The position numbers were made by a program, and so were the translations under genes. A stretch of DNA of 64,000 bases from JBFWRI01 sp050248995 (GTDB lineage Bacteria; Pseudomonadota; Alphaproteobacteria; JAIXQD01), in contig JBFWRI010000002.1 of assembly GCA_050248995.1 (NCBI GenBank), forward strand, positions 1 to 64,000. The letters are read 5' to 3'. The notes beneath the pieces were generated by a model, which saw only the letters and a list, made by a program, of their open reading frames with translations, did no database searches and had not been told where the DNA came from. Shown piece after piece: positions 62,032-64,000 of the stretch. Numbering within the stretch: position 1 is the stretch's first letter; the number at the start of each line of letters is the position of its first letter.

Positions 62032-62718
62032 TCATTCGCCGACTGCGGTTGCGCCGTCGGTTGCGTATTCAGCGGTGTGCTTGCCCAGAATGTCCGAAAC
62101 CTTCTTACCACGGCGTGCTGCGACGCTACGCGGTGATTCCGAATTCTTCAGGGCGGCAAACGTCGCCTTGATCATGTTGTGCGGGTTCGATGTGCCGACC
62201 GACTTGCCAACGACATCCTGCACGCCCAACGCTTCAAACACAGCGCGCATCGGGCCGCCGGCGATGATGCCGGTACCTGAAGGGGCCGAGCGAAGTACAA
62301 CCTTGCCGGCGCCAAATTCACCGCGCACATCGTGGTGAATGGTGCGGCCTTCACGCAGCGGGATGCGCTGCATGTTGCGGCGCGCCGCAGCCGTTGCCTT
62401 TGAAATCGCTTCCGGCACTTCGCGGGCCTTACCGGCACCGTGGCCGGCCTTACCCTTGCCATCGCCAACAACCACCAGCGCGGCAAAACCAAAACGCTTA
62501 CCGCCCTTCACAACCTTGGCGACGCGGTTGATGCAAACCAGCTTTTCAACAAAGCCTTCGCCATCTTCACCGTCGCGCAGCTTTTCACGGCGCGGGCCAC
62601 GTTCGCCACGGCCGCCTTCACGGTTGCCGCCGCGATCGCCACCACGGCCACGCTTGCCGCGCTGTTCGGGCGCCGCAGCTTCCGTTGTTGTTTCGGGTGT
62701 CTGTGTTTCGTCTGTCAT
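62032..62718 (-). CDS. rpsE: Ribosomal protein S5
   Basis: The 228-residue S5 has a long disordered Glu/Arg/Gly N-terminal extension (about 55 residues: EQRGKRGRGGDRGGNREGGRGERG). The conserved core then begins at FVEKLVCINRVAKVVKGGKRFGFAALVVVGDGKGKAGHGAGKAREVPEAI. The typical length is 166. S5 shapes the 30S decoding site. Its start is close to the rplR stop, consistent with one operon. Confidence 0.95.
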   Translation of the reverse strand: MTDETQTPETTTEAAAPEQRGKRGRGGDRGGNREGGRGERGPRREKLRDGEDGEGFVEKLVCINRVAKVVKGGKRFGFAALVVVGDGKGKAGHGAGKAREVPEAISKATAAARRNMQRIPLREGRTIHHDVRGEFGAGKVVLRSAPSGTGIIAGGPMRAVFEALGVQDVVGKSVGTSNPHNMIKATFAALKNSESPRSVAARRGKKVSDILGKHTAEYATDGATAVGE

Positions 62719-62720
62719 GA

Positions 62721-63098
62721 TTAGAACTCCATTCCGCCTTCACGCGCCGCATCGGCTAGTGCCTTGATGCGACCGTGATAAATGTAACCGCTGCGATCGA
62801 ATACAACCTTGCTGACACCGGTTTTCTTGGCACGCGCAGCCAGGGCGGCGCCCACCTGCTTGGCCGCATCAACCGTTGCACCGGTTTTAATCTTGGCCTT
62901 CAGCTCCTTGTCGTTGCTGGCAGCAGCCACAAGCGTCTTACCCGAAGCATCGTCAATAATCTGCGCATAGATATGCTGCGACGAACGAAACACGCTGAGA
63001 CGCGGACGTGTGTTGTCCGGATTGCGCTGCGCAATACGCTTCAGATTGGCGCGCTGGCGGCCGCGACGGCGTGCGTGAAGTTGCTTGTTGCTCAACAT
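62721..63098 (-). CDS. rplR: Ribosomal protein L18
   Basis: The 125-residue L18 reads QRANLKRIAQRNPDNTRPRLSVFRSSQHIYAQIIDDASGKTLVAAASND and ends DRSGYIYHGRIKALADAAREGGMEF. It binds 5S rRNA. It sits between rplF and rpsE, two bases before the latter. Confidence 0.95.
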   Translation of the reverse strand: MLSNKQLHARRRGRQRANLKRIAQRNPDNTRPRLSVFRSSQHIYAQIIDDASGKTLVAAASNDKELKAKIKTGATVDAAKQVGAALAARAKKTGVSKVVFDRSGYIYHGRIKALADAAREGGMEF

Positions 63099-63108
63099 CG
63101 TCTACCCC

Positions 63109-63645
63109 TTACTTCTTCTTGCCGACTTTGCGCAGGATGCGCTCGCCCTGATACTTGATGCCCTTGCCCTTATAGGGTTCCGGCTTCTTCATACCGCGGA
63201 TTTCTGCAGCCACCTGCCCAACAACCTGGCGATCATTACCGGTGATGTGCAGCAGTGTCGGCTTTTCAGCTTTCACCGTGATGCCCTGCGGAACCGGATA
63301 ACGGATCTCGTGGCTGAAACCGAGGTTCAACACAACCGTTGTACCCTGAACAGCAGCCTTGAAACCAACGCCTTCGATTTCCAGCGTCTTCGAAAAGCCT
63401 TCGGTCACACCCTTGACCATGTTGTTCAGGTTGGCGCGATCCGTACCCCACTGTGAGCGGTCTTTCTTGCTCTTTGACAGCGGTGACAGCACAAGGCCGG
63501 CCTGCGGATCCAGCTTCACTTCGACATTCGGACGCACCGTATATGTCAGGGATCCGTTCTTGCCCTTGATGGTAACAGTCTGGCCCTTGATTTCGGCAGT
63601 AGCGCCGTTCTTGAGGGCGACGGGATATTTACCTACGCGTGACAT
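63109..63645 (-). CDS. rplF: Ribosomal protein L6
   Basis: The 178-residue L6 begins MSRVGKYPVAL and has the conserved NMVKGVTEGFSKTLEIEGVGFKA and the C-terminal ATEIRGMKKPEPYKGKGIKY-type phrase (QVAAEIRGMKKPEPYKGKG). It binds 23S rRNA near the factor-binding site. It is preceded by rpsH with 14 bases between. Confidence 0.95.
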   Translation of the reverse strand: MSRVGKYPVALKNGATAEIKGQTVTIKGKNGSLTYTVRPNVEVKLDPQAGLVLSPLSKSKKDRSQWGTDRANLNNMVKGVTEGFSKTLEIEGVGFKAAVQGTTVVLNLGFSHEIRYPVPQGITVKAEKPTLLHITGNDRQVVGQVAAEIRGMKKPEPYKGKGIKYQGERILRKVGKKK

Positions 63646-63659
63646 ATCTCATTTCCCCC

Positions 63660-64000
63660 TTAGTAGACCCGGCACAATACTTCGCCACCGACATTTTCAG
63701 CGCGCGCTTCGGCTTCCGATAGCACGCCCTTCGGGGTCGACAGGATTGAAGTGCCCAGCCCGTTCATATAGCGCGGCAGATCGTTGATCGCGCTGTAGAT
63801 ACGGCGGCTTGGTTTGGAAACACATTCCAGAACCTCGATAGCAGGCTTGCCTTCAAAGTACTTGAGTTCGACATCCAGCAGCGCATGGCCATCTTTTTCG
63901 ACGCGCACATAACCGCGGATATAGCCTTCACGCTGCAGCACATCCAAAACGTTCTGCTTCAGCCTGCTGGCGGGCACGCCCTCGGCCTTTTCAAGGCGCG
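63660..64000 (-). CDS. rpsH: Ribosomal protein S8, 5' end outside the window
   Basis: The C-terminal 113 codons are visible to the right edge, reading RLEKAEGVPASRLKQNVLDVL, then SKPSRRIYSAINDLPRYMNGLG and STPKGVLSEAEARAENVGGEVLCRVY, the S8 terminus. The N-terminus lies outside the window, so the start here is not a true start. The internal ATG near 63977 is not the start. The order S8-L6-L18-S5-L30-L15 is the standard spc block. Confidence 0.95.
   Translation of the reverse strand, partial: RLEKAEGVPASRLKQNVLDVLQREGYIRGYVRVEKDGHALLDVELKYFEGKPAIEVLECVSKPSRRIYSAINDLPRYMNGLGTSILSTPKGVLSEAEARAENVGGEVLCRVY

Overview
The window looks like a chromosomal segment of an alphaproteobacterium. The supporting evidence is the minus-strand rRNA operon order 16S-tRNA-Ile-tRNA-Ala-23S-5S, a TrcR/DUF1013 cell-cycle regulator, DUF1192 and DUF465 proteins, a PhaR-regulated polyhydroxybutyrate locus, an NrsF/ECF sigma pair, and an spc ribosomal-protein block. 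Scattered Dot/Icm-type (type IVB secretion) genes add a less common trait. I cannot name the order or genus.

Positions 1-12 kb are the right part of a prophage or phage-like element that continues beyond the left edge. The leftward genes are a C5-cytosine DNA methyltransferase (cut by the edge), a terminase small subunit, small phage proteins, a RuvC-like resolvase, a primase-helicase and a PD-(D/E)XK nuclease. The rightward genes are a UmuD-like protease, then a small ORF-DUF2924-serine recombinase module, a highly structured non-coding region with a perfect terminator, and two small ORFs. The non-coding DNA is rich in repeats: two 54-bp mirror-image control regions, hairpins that abut start codons, a GAAACAC iteron-like cluster and a GGTCAAGTA cluster upstream of the terminase gene.

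Positions 12.2-16.7 kb hold a copper-response cassette: ECF sigma factor, NrsF anti-sigma, a bufferin-like Cys-rich peptide, a DUF692-DUF2063 fusion (BufB-BufC, related to MbnB-MbnC) and DoxX. It is bracketed by partial copies of the 3' half of the intact initiator tRNA at 16.64-16.71 kb, so it looks like an integrated island beside a roughly 255-bp ORF-less relative.

Positions 16.8-23.7 kb contain a cytochrome P460 gene facing the rRNA operon and, upstream of 16S, a leader with an array of UUCG and GNRA hairpins. Positions 23.7-30.9 kb carry a membrane-anchored nuclease-like protein and the PHB locus (phbB, phaA, phaC, a short phaE-like gene, phaR), with two eight-cysteine-cluster secreted proteins and a cupin embedded in it. 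Positions 31-39 kb carry two EAL-domain proteins, a DotB-type ATPase, hisS and a divergent class A penicillin-binding protein.

Positions 39.1-53.6 kb contain an 8.5-kb gene for a fibre-like protein with a C-terminal S74 self-cleaving chaperone domain, tRNA-Val, an unknown membrane protein and DotA. Positions 53.8-61.2 kb hold trcR, a phosphofructokinase, two DUF465 genes and four related solute-binding proteins that share one permease and one ATPase. The right end holds rplO, rpmD, rpsE, rplR, rplF and partial rpsH on the minus strand; a terminator directly follows rplO.
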